NCBI GenBank assembly: GCA_905221605.1
Contig: CAJNDS010002745.1
Span: 1,418,203-1,482,202 of the forward strand
Reading direction: 5' to 3'
Source: Symbiodinium natans
Lineage: Eukaryota > Sar > Dinophyceae > Suessiales > Symbiodiniaceae
Length of the DNA: 64,000 bases
The position numbers and the translations under genes are program-made. Shown here piece by piece: positions 1 through 10,389 of the stretch. Positions within the stretch are counted from its first letter, which is position 1. Every line of letters begins with the position of its first letter. The notes under the pieces were generated by a model. It did no database searches and was not told the origin of the DNA. It saw only the letters and a program-made list of their open reading frames with translations.

Positions 1-237
<237 letters not shown>

Positions 238-362
238 TCGGTCTGATCCCATGTTCTGGCAGTGCTTGGCAACTCTGTATGTGCAAGCTATACATATATA
301 TATGTATATACATATACAGAGAGTACGAGGTTGCCTCTCTTGGTATAGTACTCTGTCTGCAG

Positions 363-474
363 GTGAAGGAGGAGACGAGTCCCATTGAAACGGAGATCCT
401 GGCCACGTTCAGCCCAAGGACTCGTGCATCAATTGCCTCCTTGCCAGACACCCCCAACTCCAGATTACTTGTGC
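363..474 (+). CDS. Gene 1, internal exon (first one visible)
   Basis: The exon follows a TCTGCAG acceptor and begins VKEETSPIETEILATFS, with a balanced coding composition unlike the surrounding microsatellite DNA. A GT donor at 475 leaves phase 1, which fits the next exon at 1163 (phase 1). The gene therefore starts upstream of this exon, and possibly outside the window. The donor at 471 is a phase-0 alternative. No domain is recognised. Confidence 0.55.
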
Positions 475-539
475 GTCAGCTGTACCGTGCAAATCTGGGC
501 TGCTTGTGTGCAATTCTGTGCATGTGAAAACATGTTCGT

Positions 540-1110
540 GCCACTTTGGCTTTAGTTGCTGTAATGTATATATATATATATACATTAAAAATATTATGTC
601 TATGTGTACATATATATATATATATGTCTATATGAATGCCTCATACATACACATCTACACATTTATTCTTACACGCACGATTATATGGGGTTAAAGGCTG
701 TTTGGGAGTATTCTCTTGTATTATAGGCCAGTAAGGGTTCTCATCTCTCCCAAAAGTAAACTGAATATGATATATATATATATACATGAATAATGCATAT
801 ATGAGTGTAGATATATATATATGTATATAAGTCAGTCTAAATTTACATACACACATTTATGCGTTGATATATGAGCAGATGTAGCAGAAGGTGTGTATAT
901 ATATATATATCTGTGTGTGTATTTATAATCACAAGAAATAGTGTACATATATATATATATATACTCATTCATACTATACAAAATATATTGATACACATAT
1001 GTGTTTGGTTCAACATATATGTATATATATATATATACGTATACCATTAAGAATCAAAAAACTATATATACATATATATATATATAAGCAGTGTGTAAAA
1101 ATAGTATAGT
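540..1110. repeat. Intron rich in (TA)n microsatellites
   Basis: Repeated TATATA blocks separated by AT-rich unique sequence fill the intron between the exons at 363 and 1163. All reading frames here are Tyr/Ile artefacts. Confidence 0.85.
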
Positions 1111-1162
1111 TATCACTAAAAGATATATGTGCTTGCATGTGATGTTTTGGCTCACATTTCAG

Positions 1163-3131
1163 GTCATCGGCAGGTTGCAGGGCCTGTGGATGCCAAGATG
1201 GAGGATGGCCAGCGTCCGCCGCCACCTCCCCCTCCTTTGAGGCCAGAGGTGCCTCCGCCTCCCCCACGTGTGCCACGGCAGCACCTTGCGAGGGTGGCTT
1301 TGGATCAAGCTCGTGACCTCTTTCGTGCCAAGGCCCAGGGTGTGCCCGGTGTACCACCGCTTCCACAATTTCAGCAGCAGCAGCAGCAAAGAAATTTGGA
1401 GCAGTGGGCCTCACAGCAGCAAGATGCACTCTGGAGTGCACCAAGGAGTGCGCCGCAACAAAGGGTGCCACAGCAGAGGGCACCGCAGCAGAGTGCACCG
1501 CCGAGTGCCCCACAGCAGAGTGCACCACAGCAGAGTGCCCCACAGCCGAGTTCCCCGCAGAGTTCGCCACAGCAGAGTGCCCCGCAGCAGTATGTGCAGC
1601 AGAGAACCCCTGGCCCACAGCAGAGTGCTGCGCAGCAGAGTGCGCCGCAGCAGAGTGCCCCGCAGCAGAGTGCACCGAGTGCTGGTGGTGCACATGTGCT
1701 GCAGGCATCGCAGAGTGTGGGTGCCACACCTGTGGGGCTGGCCAGTGGTGGAGAGCTCACTGGAATTTGGCGTGTTGGGTCGCCAGCTGCTGCGCAAAGC
1801 CCGCCCCTGAAGAAGCGCAAAGAAGATGGCAGTGAAGTGCCTCAGAAGGCCAGGCCATTTCGGGCCGCGGCAGTGGCGGAGACTCCTGGTCCGAGGATTA
1901 CCATGGGGTCCGATGGAAAGCCTCGGCTGATGCCCACGCCGAAGATATCTTCTGCAGACAAGGCCCGGGCCACGCAGCAAGGAGCTCCTGATGAGGCGAA
2001 TGTGGTGCCTCCCAGCTCTGGCAATGTGGACACAAGTGGTGGCTGTGGGCAGGCGCAGAAGATGGTGGACGAACGCACGATGAGCAGTGGCAGTGCTGGC
2101 GATGGGGACAGGCAAGCTGCGCTTGAGAAGGAGAATGCGGACTTGGCAAGAGAGCTAGCTCGAGCAACGAGGTTTCTCGAGCAGTATGAGCAGGGAAAGC
2201 AAGCGACACTGCAAGGGACACCGCCAGCCCGCCCTTGTGCTTCTGGGCCACCGCAGCCTTCATCGCCACCTACGCTGGCGCCGACAGGTTATCCAACGCC
2301 AATGTCACCGTTGCATCCTATGTCCCCCTTCTTGCCATCGCCAACGATGCCACCAGCAATGGTGCCGCAAGCAATGGTGCCGCCAGCAACGGTGCTGCCA
2401 GCAAGGGTACCGCCAACAATGGTGCCGCCAGGAATGGTGCCACAAGCGCCACCAGCAATGGTGCCACCCTCAATGGTGCCGCAAGCAATGGTGCCACCCT
2501 CAATGGTGCCACCCTCAATGGTGCCGCCCTCAATGGTGCCGCCCTCAATGATGCCGCCAGCAATGGTGCCTGGATTGTTCTCCCCTACCAGAATGGACCA
2601 GGCATTCATGGACACCCAGGTCATGGGCACTCCGCCTCAGCGTGGGACGTTTCCGGAGCCAGGACCTGGGAGTGGCATCCCCCCACAGGCGCTGGCCATC
2701 GACCGAGCTATGAACAACATTTACGACAGCATGCTGACGCTGGCTGGATTGGACAAGTGGTCAGATCTTCCCAAGGAGTTCCATGTCTTGGCGCATGGTT
2801 TGCTGGAGCAGAGCTTGGAGGCCAGACGTGCCAAAGCAGGCACCATGCAAGGAGGGCCTGCGTCGACTGGTTCTGGAACTTCGGCAGGTTGTGGGCTGCC
2901 TGGTTCTGGGGCGCAAGCTGCGCCAGCTCCCAAGACTGCCCCTGCAGCTGTCAAGGTGGCAGGGGTTGGGCTGGCTGGTTATGGGGCGCAAGCTGCGCCA
3001 GCAGCAAAGACTGCAGCCCCTGCAGCTGCCAAGGTGGCAGGGGCTGTGCCTGAGGCTGATGAGCCCACGGAGATTCCCACGGAGACGCCGACGTCTGTCA
3101 TGGATGATGATCAGCCGGCAGATCGTGCAGT
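1163..3131 (+). CDS. Gene 1, large low-complexity exon
   Basis: About 656 codons after a TTTCAG acceptor (phase 1). Counting residues from the ATG at 1129, the parts in order are: a proline-rich start with poly-Pro runs (about 26-47); a glutamine run encoded by CAGs (about 82-88); many PQQSA-type repeats (about 103-184); a basic patch LKKRKED (about 227) that could be a nuclear signal; a short coiled coil LEKENADLARELARATRFLE (about 330-350); a long stretch of MVPP repeats (about 405-480); a helical segment around DRAMNNIYDSMLTLAGLDKW (about 525); Ala/Pro-rich near-repeats (AAPAAKTA); and an acidic tail. A GT donor at 3132 joins in phase to the exon at 3201, so the in-frame TGA at 3133 is bypassed. 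The composition suggests a scaffold or RNA/chromatin-associated protein, but that is only a guess. The repeats make length variation between strains likely. Confidence 0.75.
1438..1683 (+). repeat. Coding minisatellite, PQQSA units
   Basis: About 15 imperfect 15-bp units (CCG/CCA CAG CAG AGT GCx) encode Pro-Gln-Gln-Ser-Ala. Frame and unit are kept while third positions vary, so the repeat has been held under coding constraint. Confidence 0.85.
2341..2577 (+). repeat. Coding minisatellite, MVPP units
   Basis: Tandem 12-15-bp units reading Ala/Ser-Met-Val-Pro-Pro/Gln, imperfect and in frame. Confidence 0.85.
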
Positions 3132-3200
3132 GTGACTTGGCAAGTAAAAAGTGCGTGCGGGTGTCATCGGGTCTGCATGTTGCATGTATTTGGGCCTGAG

Positions 3201-3316
3201 GAAAGTGAACAGCCAAACCCATCCAAAAGCCTATGGGTTTCTCAATCGCTACTGCGCGAAGAACGACAAGCGCAACAATGAGACCAGGGCAGAGATCAAG
3301 AAGCAATGGGATCAAG
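3201..3316 (+). CDS. Gene 1, exon with NNETRAEIKKQWDQG
   Basis: The acceptor is CCTGAG-G and the donor is GT at 3317 (CAAG-GTACC). It enters in phase 2 from the 3131 exon and leaves in phase 1, matching the exon at 3456. The frame reads KVNSQTHPKAYGFLNRYCAK and then NNETRAEIKKQWDQG. From memory, this and the next exons resemble a family present in many copies in Symbiodinium genomes. No function is known to me. Confidence 0.75.
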
Positions 3317-3455
3317 GTACCAAACTTGTATTCGTATACATATATACACATGTCTGTTTGCACAGTTATATATGCACCTTGAAACAAAACCAAAACAAGC
3401 TGTCATGTGTGGCATCAAAACCTTCAAGCCTGATTGGGTTTCCTTTCGCTTCCAG

Positions 3456-3552
3456 GAGGCTATGCCAAGAACAAGCTCCTTCGCGACTTCATCCAGAAGT
3501 GCTACAACCCTGAGTCGGAGGCACATGAGAATGCTGCTCTGGGGCTGAAGAT
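3456..3552 (+). CDS. Gene 1, exon with GYAKNKLLRDFIQKCYN
   Basis: TTCCAG-G acceptor. Joined to the previous exon it gives KKQWDQGGYAKNKLLRDFIQ without a phase break, which is strong support for both junctions. The 3' end is less sure: the frame reaches a TGA at 3554, a GT donor at 3553 leaves phase 2, and the next visible exon seems to need phase 0. A small exon or another donor may be missing. Confidence 0.65.
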
Positions 3553-3629
3553 GTGATGTGTGCACAACGTATTGCTTTGCATGTTGAGTTCTGGTAGGTG
3601 TACCATGCAAGAGTATGTCTACATCTAAG

Positions 3630-3739
3630 GCACGCCTGGAATGCCTTTACAAGCTGCGTCAAGTGAGCAGGGAGTGGAAGAAAAGCCTGAAGGGCTTCGA
3701 GTGGCACTCCCTGGCGGACATGATGGGGGTCCTCAAATG
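3630..3739 (+). CDS. Gene 1, exon with VSREWKKSLKGFEWHSL
   Basis: The exon follows TCTAAG-G and reads ARLECLYKLRQVSREWKKSL, then GFEWHSLADMMGVLKW. A GT donor at 3740 leaves phase 2, which fits the exon at 4482. The left junction does not match the preceding exon in phase. Confidence 0.65.
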
Positions 3740-3814
3740 GTCAGAGACCTTTGGCAGCCTTATGTATAGACATAAGAATGCATGCAGCTGTGTCTCTGAA
3801 TACTCTGTGACACA

Positions 3815-4000
3815 CACATAATATATATATATATACATGTATGTATACATATAATATATGCATATATATATATATGTGTGTGTGTATATTATGTATGTAT
3901 GTATATGTACGTACGTACGTATGTATGTATGTATGTGAGTATGTATGCATGCATGCATGCATGTATGTGTGTATGTATCCATATATATATATATAAGCCG
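3815..4000. repeat. (TA)n, (TGTA)n and (GCAT)n microsatellites in intron
   Basis: AT dinucleotides followed by ATGT, ACGT and GCAT tetranucleotide runs. Intron filler between the exons at 3630 and 4482, with no coding signal. Confidence 0.85.
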
Positions 4001-4481
4001 TTTGCCTTGTGCTTGCCCTTTACAACCTTGATTACTTGAGGCATCCTGCAATCGCATGTTTGTATAGGGTTTAGGGCCCTTAGGTTGTTGGGCCTTACGG
4101 TCTTGCGTAGGGATTCAAGGGTTAAGCTGGGTGTACATGGGAGAGGGGGGAGAGCTGATGATGCATGGTGCCCAATGAGTTATACATATATATGTAAATA
4201 TTTACATGCACCTCTTTCGCTCATCTTAAGAATGAAACTCCTCTTGGGCAAGTCATTGCAGTTCATTCTTGCTGGGGCAGTGCTGGGGTCTATGTTGTGA
4301 GGAAGAAATCCCTCGGTGCTGTTGCGCACTGTGAGCGCAACAAGCTCTTCAAAAAGTGTCTTTATGAGGGCTGCCGAAAGTACCTTGTGCAAGTTACTGA
4401 CCGAGTCGAGCTCCTTTGCTGCATGTAGACTGCAGTGTGCCCATGTCTCGTTACTTTTGTTTGCTTGCTGTCTGACACAAG

Positions 4482-4531
4482 GCAGGGATCGGAGGCACTG
4501 AAGGAGCTGGAGGAATTGTTGGAGAGCACAG
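4482..4531 (+). CDS. Gene 1, small exon (GSEALKELEELLESTG)
   Basis: ACACAAG-G acceptor, phase 2. Joined to the previous exon it reads VLKW-QGSEALKELEELLEST. The donor is GC (ACAG-GCTGCT), a class common in dinoflagellates, and it leaves phase 1, which matches the next exon. Confidence 0.65.
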
Positions 4532-4593
4532 GCTGCTTCTCTCTTTAGCAACATGTGCTGATTGCAAGGCTCTGTTCACTCGTTAGATTACAG

Positions 4594-4837
4594 GCACTCT
4601 CCGCGAGAACTTCGACGTGAATGTGGGTGTGGGTGACCTGCTGGAGGTCACAGATGATGAGGGTCCAGATAAAGCAAAGCCTACCAAGAAGAAGGCGGCT
4701 GGCTTGCCAGAGCTGGATGGAGAGGAGTCAGTGGCTGACTTCGTGTCCAAGTACAAGAAGACATGCTTGAACAAGCGGCAAGTCTTCCGCGAGACCTCAG
4801 AGCGCCTCGTGAAAGAGGAGAGCGCTGGACATGAGAA
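4594..4837 (+). CDS. Gene 1, exon with acidic and basic segments
   Basis: The exon follows ATTACAG-G and reads TLRENFDVNVGVGDLLEVTD, an acidic/lysine stretch (KAKPTKKKAAG), then ESVADFVSKYKKTCLNKRQV and ETSERLVKEESAGHEK. An in-frame TGA stands at 4845. The GC donor at 4838 would give the phase needed by the exon at 5219. If it is not used, the protein ends at 4847. Confidence 0.65.
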
Positions 4838-5218
4838 GCTCCCCTGAATAAATGCCTGGGTGCACAGGCGCTGCGTGTGCTGCATGTGTTTTTGCTTTTT
4901 TGTCAATTGCAACTATTGCACCTTCGAGGAAAGATTATGGGGAACTGAAAACAGAGATGGGCACCTTGTCGTTTATGTACATATCTATATATATATATCA
5001 TGTTTATGTGATGAGAAAGTTTTTGCGAACGTGTTTTGCAGCTTGACAGTGTGCCTGTCTCCCAACTGAGATACCATAAATGGGCTCTATGCGAACCTGT
5101 GCGACATGGAAGTGAATCCCAAAATCAAGCCTCTTGCCAGCATGTGTTTGAGTTGAGCTCAGTGTGCTCCATGTGCACTTACATGTTTTCAGTGTGCACA
5201 CTGTCTACCTATGTGCAG

Positions 5219-5314
5219 GACGAAGCATGAGTACTCCGCGATCTGCGAGCAGATCAAAGCTGCCTTGATCCGCTTCACAAACAAGCTGAACATTGTCAAG
5301 TCCATGCCTTATGA
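5219..5314 (+). CDS. Gene 1, exon with ICEQIKAALIRFTNKLN
   Basis: TGTGCAG-G acceptor; the frame is TKHEYSAICEQIKAALIRFT then NKLNIVKSMPYE. Two donors are possible: GTGCAA at 5315, which fits the phase of the last exon, or the stronger GTGAGT at 5332, which does not. I prefer the first because the last exon then stays in its best frame. Confidence 0.6.
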
Positions 5315-5339
5315 GTGCAACGACATTACAAGTGAGTAC

Positions 5340-5564
5340 ACCTCAATAGATATATATATATACATATTATATATATATACACATAGACATACGCATATGC
5401 ATTCCTGTGAATATGAAAATGTATACATGTATGTGTAGAAGTATATATATATATATATAAGATATATACATATATATATATATATGTATAGCAGCATATG
5501 CATGTCAACTGCAATCAGCCATGTGTGTTTGCTCCATCTCCCTCCCTCTATCTCTCTCCCTCTA

Positions 5565-5655
<91 letters not shown>

Positions 5656-5836
5656 CTCTTTCACACTCACTCAGTCACTCACTCACTCACTCTCTCTCTT
5701 TTATCTCTGTATCTAGCTCTCTCGCTCTATCTCGCCCCTGCCCTCGTCCCGTTGCTATCACTTTCACATGCTTGTTCTCTGCATCCCTTTGCTGCTGTCT
5801 TTCTCTTTGTCTCAAGCTGCTCTCTGCGTCGTTGTC

Positions 5837-5883
<47 letters not shown>

Positions 5884-5890
5884 TACTTTT
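5340..5890. repeat. Intron with (TA)n and long (CT)n tracts
   Basis: TA repeats to about 5490, then CT arrays at about 5560-5650 and 5833-5878 separated by CT-rich sequence. No coding content. Confidence 0.9.
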
Positions 5891-5912
5891 TTGTTTAAAT
5901 GTATTGTCTGAG

Positions 5913-5988
5913 GACGTATTTCCGCAAGGCTACTGCGAAGTCCAGGAGTAAGGCCAAGGCCAAACCTGAGAAGCGCGAAGATGAGTGA
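5913..5988 (+). CDS. Gene 1, last exon (lysine-rich tail)
   Basis: The exon follows TGTCTGAG-G and reads TYFRKATAKSRSKAKAKPEK then REDE and TGA at 5986-5988, with mostly G/C third positions. The basic tail could bind nucleic acid. GTGAGT at 5985 overlaps the stop and could be a further donor, so the end is likely but not certain. Confidence 0.6.
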
Positions 5989-6826
5989 GTGCAGCTGCAT
6001 GCGTGCAGCAATTTTGGCGTGATCTGTGTGTGGAGCTTTGCAGTCTCATGAGTGCAATTCTTTGCGACCAACTAATGCTCATATACATGGACAGCTTATA
6101 TACATGTATATATATATATGTATATATATGTATGTGCTTCTTATCTGTGTACATGTTTGCGTCCCTATATATACATGTACATACATCACAAAGAGCATGC
6201 TGCAGTGTAGACATATAAGTTTATTCTGTAGCAGCACTGTAGCAGTTGCTATATGTTTGAGATGGGCTGCATGCTTCATTGTCGCCCAGCAGTCCTCGCG
6301 TGTGCGCTACCTGGGTGAAGAAGAATGCCAGCCTTGAGTCTTGCTTTCGCTTTCTGCAAGGACTTCTGAGATGGGGCTTCGGGTTGGTAGGGCAGTCTAT
6401 TGGGAGTTGGGCAGTTATGTTGAACTTGAGTTTCTGGGCTGCTTTCAAAGCTTCTGGTCATGAATCGCCCTTTGCCAACAACTTGCTTCAGTGTCTTAAC
6501 AGGCAAGTGCCGATTACACCCTGAGATAACACACATGCACTGCTCTCCAGTGCACCTTCAGTCCACCGCTTGGTTTGTACACCATGGCCTTCTTTGTATA
6601 TTGGCTGTCCTGTGCGCAGGTGCTGCTGTGGTGCGGAATGTGCTGAGTCACTATCTGGCAACTCGGTCATGGTATCCTACTTTTTCTGTCTAGTACACAA
6701 CTTCACAATGTGGCCTATGTATCTGCAGTTGCACAATGTGGCCTATGTATCTGCAGTTGCACGCTGAACTCTGCGTGAACATGTGTGTGTATGCGTGTAT
6801 ACATGCATCTGAGGCACACAATGCAG
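5989..6826 (+). other. Spacer or 5' part of gene 2, uncertain exons
   Basis: AT-rich to about 6230, then more balanced sequence. Possible short exons are 6448-6500 (ASGHESPFANNLLQCLNR, followed by a GCAAGT donor) and 6621-6667 (AAVVRNVLSHYLATR after CGCAG). I could not link them in phase, so they are not called as CDS. A TGCACAATGTGGCCTATGTA segment is repeated in tandem at about 6699-6760. Confidence 0.35.
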
Positions 6827-7419
6827 ATGGGGCGTCGCGCATGGCGTCGCTGAATGCTGCAACGATGAGTCTTCATGATCCTTGGCAGAGCACACTGGTG
6901 CAATTGGGCCTCGCCTCTGGAAGTTCGAGTGACAAGGAGACTGTGTTCCTCAACAATGTCAGGGCACTTGGGTTTACACTGCAGACAAAGGTCCAAATGA
7001 AACAGGTCCAGTTCCCTGCAAAGGTTGGCCTGTGCCAGCAGCCTGTTCTTCCGGTGAAAGAGTTGGCTGAAGAGATCTTGCGGGATTACCCTGAAATCTT
7101 ATTCTGCGGGCATGGGTATGACCAGCTGGAGAAAGTGCAAGCTACTTTCTCTACTTTCTGGGAGCGCTTCCGGCACACGTGGCCCAAGCATCCGGTGTTT
7201 GAGGTGCATCACAATGACCTACACCGGTGTATCCCCTGCCGCATCCATAGCGACGAAGGCACTTCATTTCGCAAAGCTGGCATCTTCCAGCAATCCTGGG
7301 GCCCAGTCATCAAAAGTGGCCCTGCCAGCTGGCGGCACTGTTTCTTTTACACCTGCCTCTTGGCTCAGCACTACAAGGCTTGCCCTGAGTTGCGTCTCAT
7401 GTGGAGCAAGAATATATTC
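6827..7419 (+). CDS. Gene 2, first well-supported exon
   Basis: The exon follows AATGCAG and includes MASLNAATMSLHDPWQSTLV, LPVKELAEEILRDYPEILFC, HPVFEVHHNDLHRCIPCRIH and SDEGTSFRKAGIFQQSWGPV. The conserved-looking H-x-DEG core and the His/Cys pairs recall multicopy dinoflagellate proteins probably derived from transposons. I cannot name a family with certainty. The start at 6841 (ATG) is the first good Met, but upstream exons are possible. A GT donor at 7420 (phase 0) fits the acceptor at 7763. Confidence 0.65.
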
Positions 7420-7639
7420 GTGCATACACATCCAAAGCAAACAAACATAGACATGCATATATGTAGACGTGTATATACATATATGTATTTATATAAACTG
7501 GTCAAAACCATCTTGATTCTTTACTGACCCACAACCATGTCTACACATGTGGCAGGCAGAATAAGAGAAAGGCAAGGAGATTCAAAAGTGAGAGGGTGTG
7601 AGTGCACGTGTTGAATCGCACGCATGCCAGGACATGATA

Positions 7640-7700
7640 TATATATATATATGGTATATATATATATGGTATTTATATATATATATATATATATATACAT
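7640..7700. repeat. (TA)n microsatellite in gene 2 intron
   Basis: A TATATA run inside the intron between the exons at 6827 and 7764. Confidence 0.85.
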
Positions 7701-7763
7701 ACATATGCATCCTTATAGATACGAATTATACAAGTTTACATTCACATGTAAACCCAAATGCAG

Positions 7764-8380
7764 GATGACAATCTGGGCTTTGCAGCTGGCAACAGAACGC
7801 TTGATGGCATTGCTTCGCATTTTGTGGACGAGGCAAATGATTGCTTCTACAATGGTTTGCAGAGCCGCCAAGGACAATTCTTTCTGGTGTTTGTGCGACT
7901 TGAGGGTGATTTACCAGCGCAAGGAAAGCTCATGCATTCAGCGCGGAATTTCACCAATGAGCCAAATCCAATGTGTCCCTGGTGCTTGGCTGATGATCGC
8001 GATGTTCCATTTGCTGATCATCGTCGAGATGCTGTATGGCGGAGAACAACGGGATCACAGAAACCGTGGGGTTCGTGCAGCCCTCTCCATCGTCTTCCAG
8101 GTGGTGATGAGGAAGAGTTCGTCGCCAAGGACTTGTTCCACATTAGCCATCTTGGGATCACACGAACCTTCATTGCCTCTTGCATATGCTACTTGGTGGA
8201 CATCGGCCATTTTACAGCTGGACATGCGCCCACTGTGGCTGTACCTGTGCGCCTGAAAGAAGCATATGAGTGTTTCAAAGACCACTGTCGACTTGTGCAA
8301 TGTGAAACGCCGGATGTGAAGGCATTTTCTCGGGAAAACCTGGGATGGAAGAGCCGCAACACAATGCCAGAGACTTCTTG
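7764..8380 (+). CDS. Gene 2, second exon
   Basis: ATGCAG-G acceptor, phase 0. The exon reads DDNLGFAAGNRTLDGIASHF, then a zinc-ligand-like MCPWCLADDRD near the middle, FVAKDLFHISHLGITRTFIA and KAFSRENLGWKSRNTMPETS. A GC donor (CTTCTTG-GCAACA) leaves phase 2. Splicing to 8557 restores Trp and gives PETSW-KGSDTRLLVKWLVD, a seamless join. The layout fits a transposase-derived or similar nucleic-acid protein, but no catalytic triad could be assigned. Confidence 0.75.
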
Positions 8381-8556
8381 GCAACATGGGTTAATATGGC
8401 AACTCCTGTTTTCTGGCAGCCCCCATACCCATTGATACAAGTCTACACATGTCGTAAGTTCGTCTTTGTTGGGTGAGCCGTTTTCATTTGGAAGTTTGTT
8501 TAGTAACACCTGGCTGAAGCCCACCAAACCTTTAAGAAGCCAATGTGCTGTCTGAG

Positions 8557-9037
8557 GAAGGGGTCAGACACCCGTTTGCTGGTCAAGTGGCTGGTTGACT
8601 ACCTGCAGCAACCATGGCTTCGTGATGAGATAATGGAATGCATGCTGCTGGCGTTGATAGCAATGGATGACTTTCACAGACTCTGCTACCAGCAGGCTGA
8701 CAGAATCTGGCTCACTGCTGCACAGGCGATGTCTGCACGACAATTCCTGTGGCAGTTTTTCTGCAGCTATGTCAAAGCTGCGAGACTCTGTCATCAGCAA
8801 GCGAAATTGTTTTTCAACATCACTCCTAAGTTTCATTATCTTTTGCATATCCACGAGGATTTACAGAGATGTGCTGGGCGTGAGTACGCGCTCAACCCGG
8901 CCAGCTTCGCTACCCAAATGGACGAAGATTATGTGGGAGTGGCATCCCAAATGGGCCGTACTTGTCATCCGCTTGCTGTGTCTAAGCGAACAGCCGAGAA
9001 GTGGCTGATCTACATTTGGCTCAAGTGGACCAAGTGA
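8557..9037 (+). CDS. Gene 2, last exon
   Basis: TCTGAG-G acceptor. The exon reads KGSDTRLLVKWLVDYLQQPW, later FNITPKFHYLLHIHEDLQR and ATQMDEDYVGVASQMGRTCH, ending KWLIYIWLKWTK with TGA at 9035-9037. The PKFHYLLHI...DEDYVG arrangement is what I associate with a C-terminal block of the same dinoflagellate multicopy family. It is full length to the stop with no frameshift. Confidence 0.75.
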
Positions 9038-9380
9038 AAACATGAGAGGAACACCTTGGTGCTTGCCTACTTTGTTGTTGGGGCCATTGCATGCAGATGT
9101 CTATATATATATATATGTAGCAAGAAGCATGCATGATTTATCAGAAACACATATTATATATATACACACACATTTTTGTGAATTCTGATTCTCAGGACAC
9201 CATTCTTGAAAAAACAATGTTATACAGAAACCGTTCTTGAAAACATGCGACATCCTGAAACTCACCAAAAAAACCACTTTCTTCCTTCTACTAAAAAAAA
9301 GATGTTTTTCGGATTCTTCTTGAAAAAGGAACTACGTTCCCATGTCCAGGTAGGGTTGAGGGTTTAGAGCTTCGGTGATT
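9038..9380. other. 3' flank of gene 2, AT-rich
   Basis: Short TA repeats (about 9100 and 9155), A-rich and T-rich runs, no open coding segment. No classical AATAAA signal, as expected for dinoflagellates. Telomere-like DNA begins just after. Confidence 0.6.
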
Positions 9381-9381
9381 T

Positions 9382-9500
9382 TACTTGGAGAGTCAGGGGT
9401 ACTTCTAAGTGAGGTCATGGGTACTGTCTTTGTAGCCACAATAGGTTATAGACTTAGGGCACTTATACTACTACTTGCAAGTACCCATGAACCTCCAAGT
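9382..9500. mobile_element. Foldback element F, copy 1
   Basis: Ends ACTTGGAG and CCATGAACCTCCAAGT are inverted partners. The interior has inverted GTACTT/AAGTAC blocks. One of at least six related copies, this one diverged at the left end. Confidence 0.6.
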
Positions 9501-9647
9501 AGGGCTTGGGGAGTCGTTGGGCTTTGGGCTTAGAAAGGGGCTTGCGTGAGGCCTACGAGAGGACCCAGCGTCTCATGAAAGGCTTGGGCTTCAGATCAAG
9601 TGCGATCCCAAAGAAGGCTCTTGCAAGGCTTAGGGCTTAGGGTTCAC

Positions 9648-9688
9648 CAAGACAGTCCGAGCTGTCCATTTGTAGGGGCAACGATGGC
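9648..9688 (-). CDS. Candidate exon, minus strand (leftmost)
   Basis: AIVAPTNGQLGLS after CATCAAG, with donor GTGAAC. It is short, so it could be chance. It is the last spacer before the convergent gene 2. Confidence 0.25.
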
Positions 9689-9878
9689 CTTGATGGCAGA
9701 ATGGGTAGGGTCGTTCGGTCGAGTTTCGGGCAGGGTTTCGAATTTGGGCTAACTGCGTACGTTGCAACGCAGCACTGCCAAGCCAACAGTAGCAATAGTG
9801 AAGTGAAGAGAAGAACTCACGACAACCATTTTTTCCAAACAGGGGACCCCCGTCTACCAAACCTAATCCTGCACCTTG

Positions 9879-9945
9879 AACCCTAAACCCTAAACCCTAA
9901 ACCCTAAACCCTAAACCCTAAACCCTAAACCCTAACCCTAAACCC
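9879..9945 (-). repeat. CCCTAAA array
   Basis: About nine nearly perfect heptamers, the first clean telomere-type array from the left. Confidence 0.95.
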
Positions 9946-10149
9946 ACACATATTCTGATCCATACTATTGGAACCTGGCAAAAGCTGCCCCTGTCTTGGG
10001 AAATCACTTCAGTACTTCAACACCCTACTCCTCATGACGCCTGAAACCACGTAACACATCTCTAAACCCTGAACCCCAAACCCCAAACGTCTGAGCCCAG
10101 CACAACCTGCACCATCTTCCTCTGTCCCCTGCTTCGGGAGACAGAGGGG

Positions 10150-10241
10150 TTTAGGTTTTAGGGTTTAGGGTTTAGGGTTTGGGGTTTAGGGTTTAGGGTT
10201 TAGGGTTTAGGGTTTAGGGCAACCCTAAACCCTAAACCCTA
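10150..10241. repeat. Telomeric foldback, TTTAGGG array against CCCTAAA array
   Basis: About ten TTTAGGG units run, after only a CAA spacer, into about three CCCTAAA units, forming a hairpin in DNA or RNA. Confidence 0.9.
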
Positions 10242-10389
10242 CTTCACTCGCTTCCCCTGGGTACAAACTCTACCCCTCCTTGGGTGGCAAATATAGCTGT
10301 TGGTCTGCATGCCTCTCTTCCCAGAAACTTTACATCCTCAAGCCCTTTCCTCAAACTTTTGGGCCGTTTCGGCTTGTCTGCAGTTTTCT

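Noticed and set aside
1371-1820. Cys/Ala-rich minus frame opposite the PQQSA repeats
   Set aside because: Shadow of a coding minisatellite; the + frame has the splice sites and continuous composition.
5484-5951. Ser-Leu + frame ending DVFPQGYCEVQE
   Set aside because: (CT)n artefact. The tail overlaps the last exon of gene 1 in a frame with poorer codon composition.
8342-8435. RDFLATWVNMATPVFWQPPY frame after the second exon of gene 2
   Set aside because: Looks protein-like, but a GC-AG intron at 8381-8556 joins the flanking frames perfectly, so this is intron.
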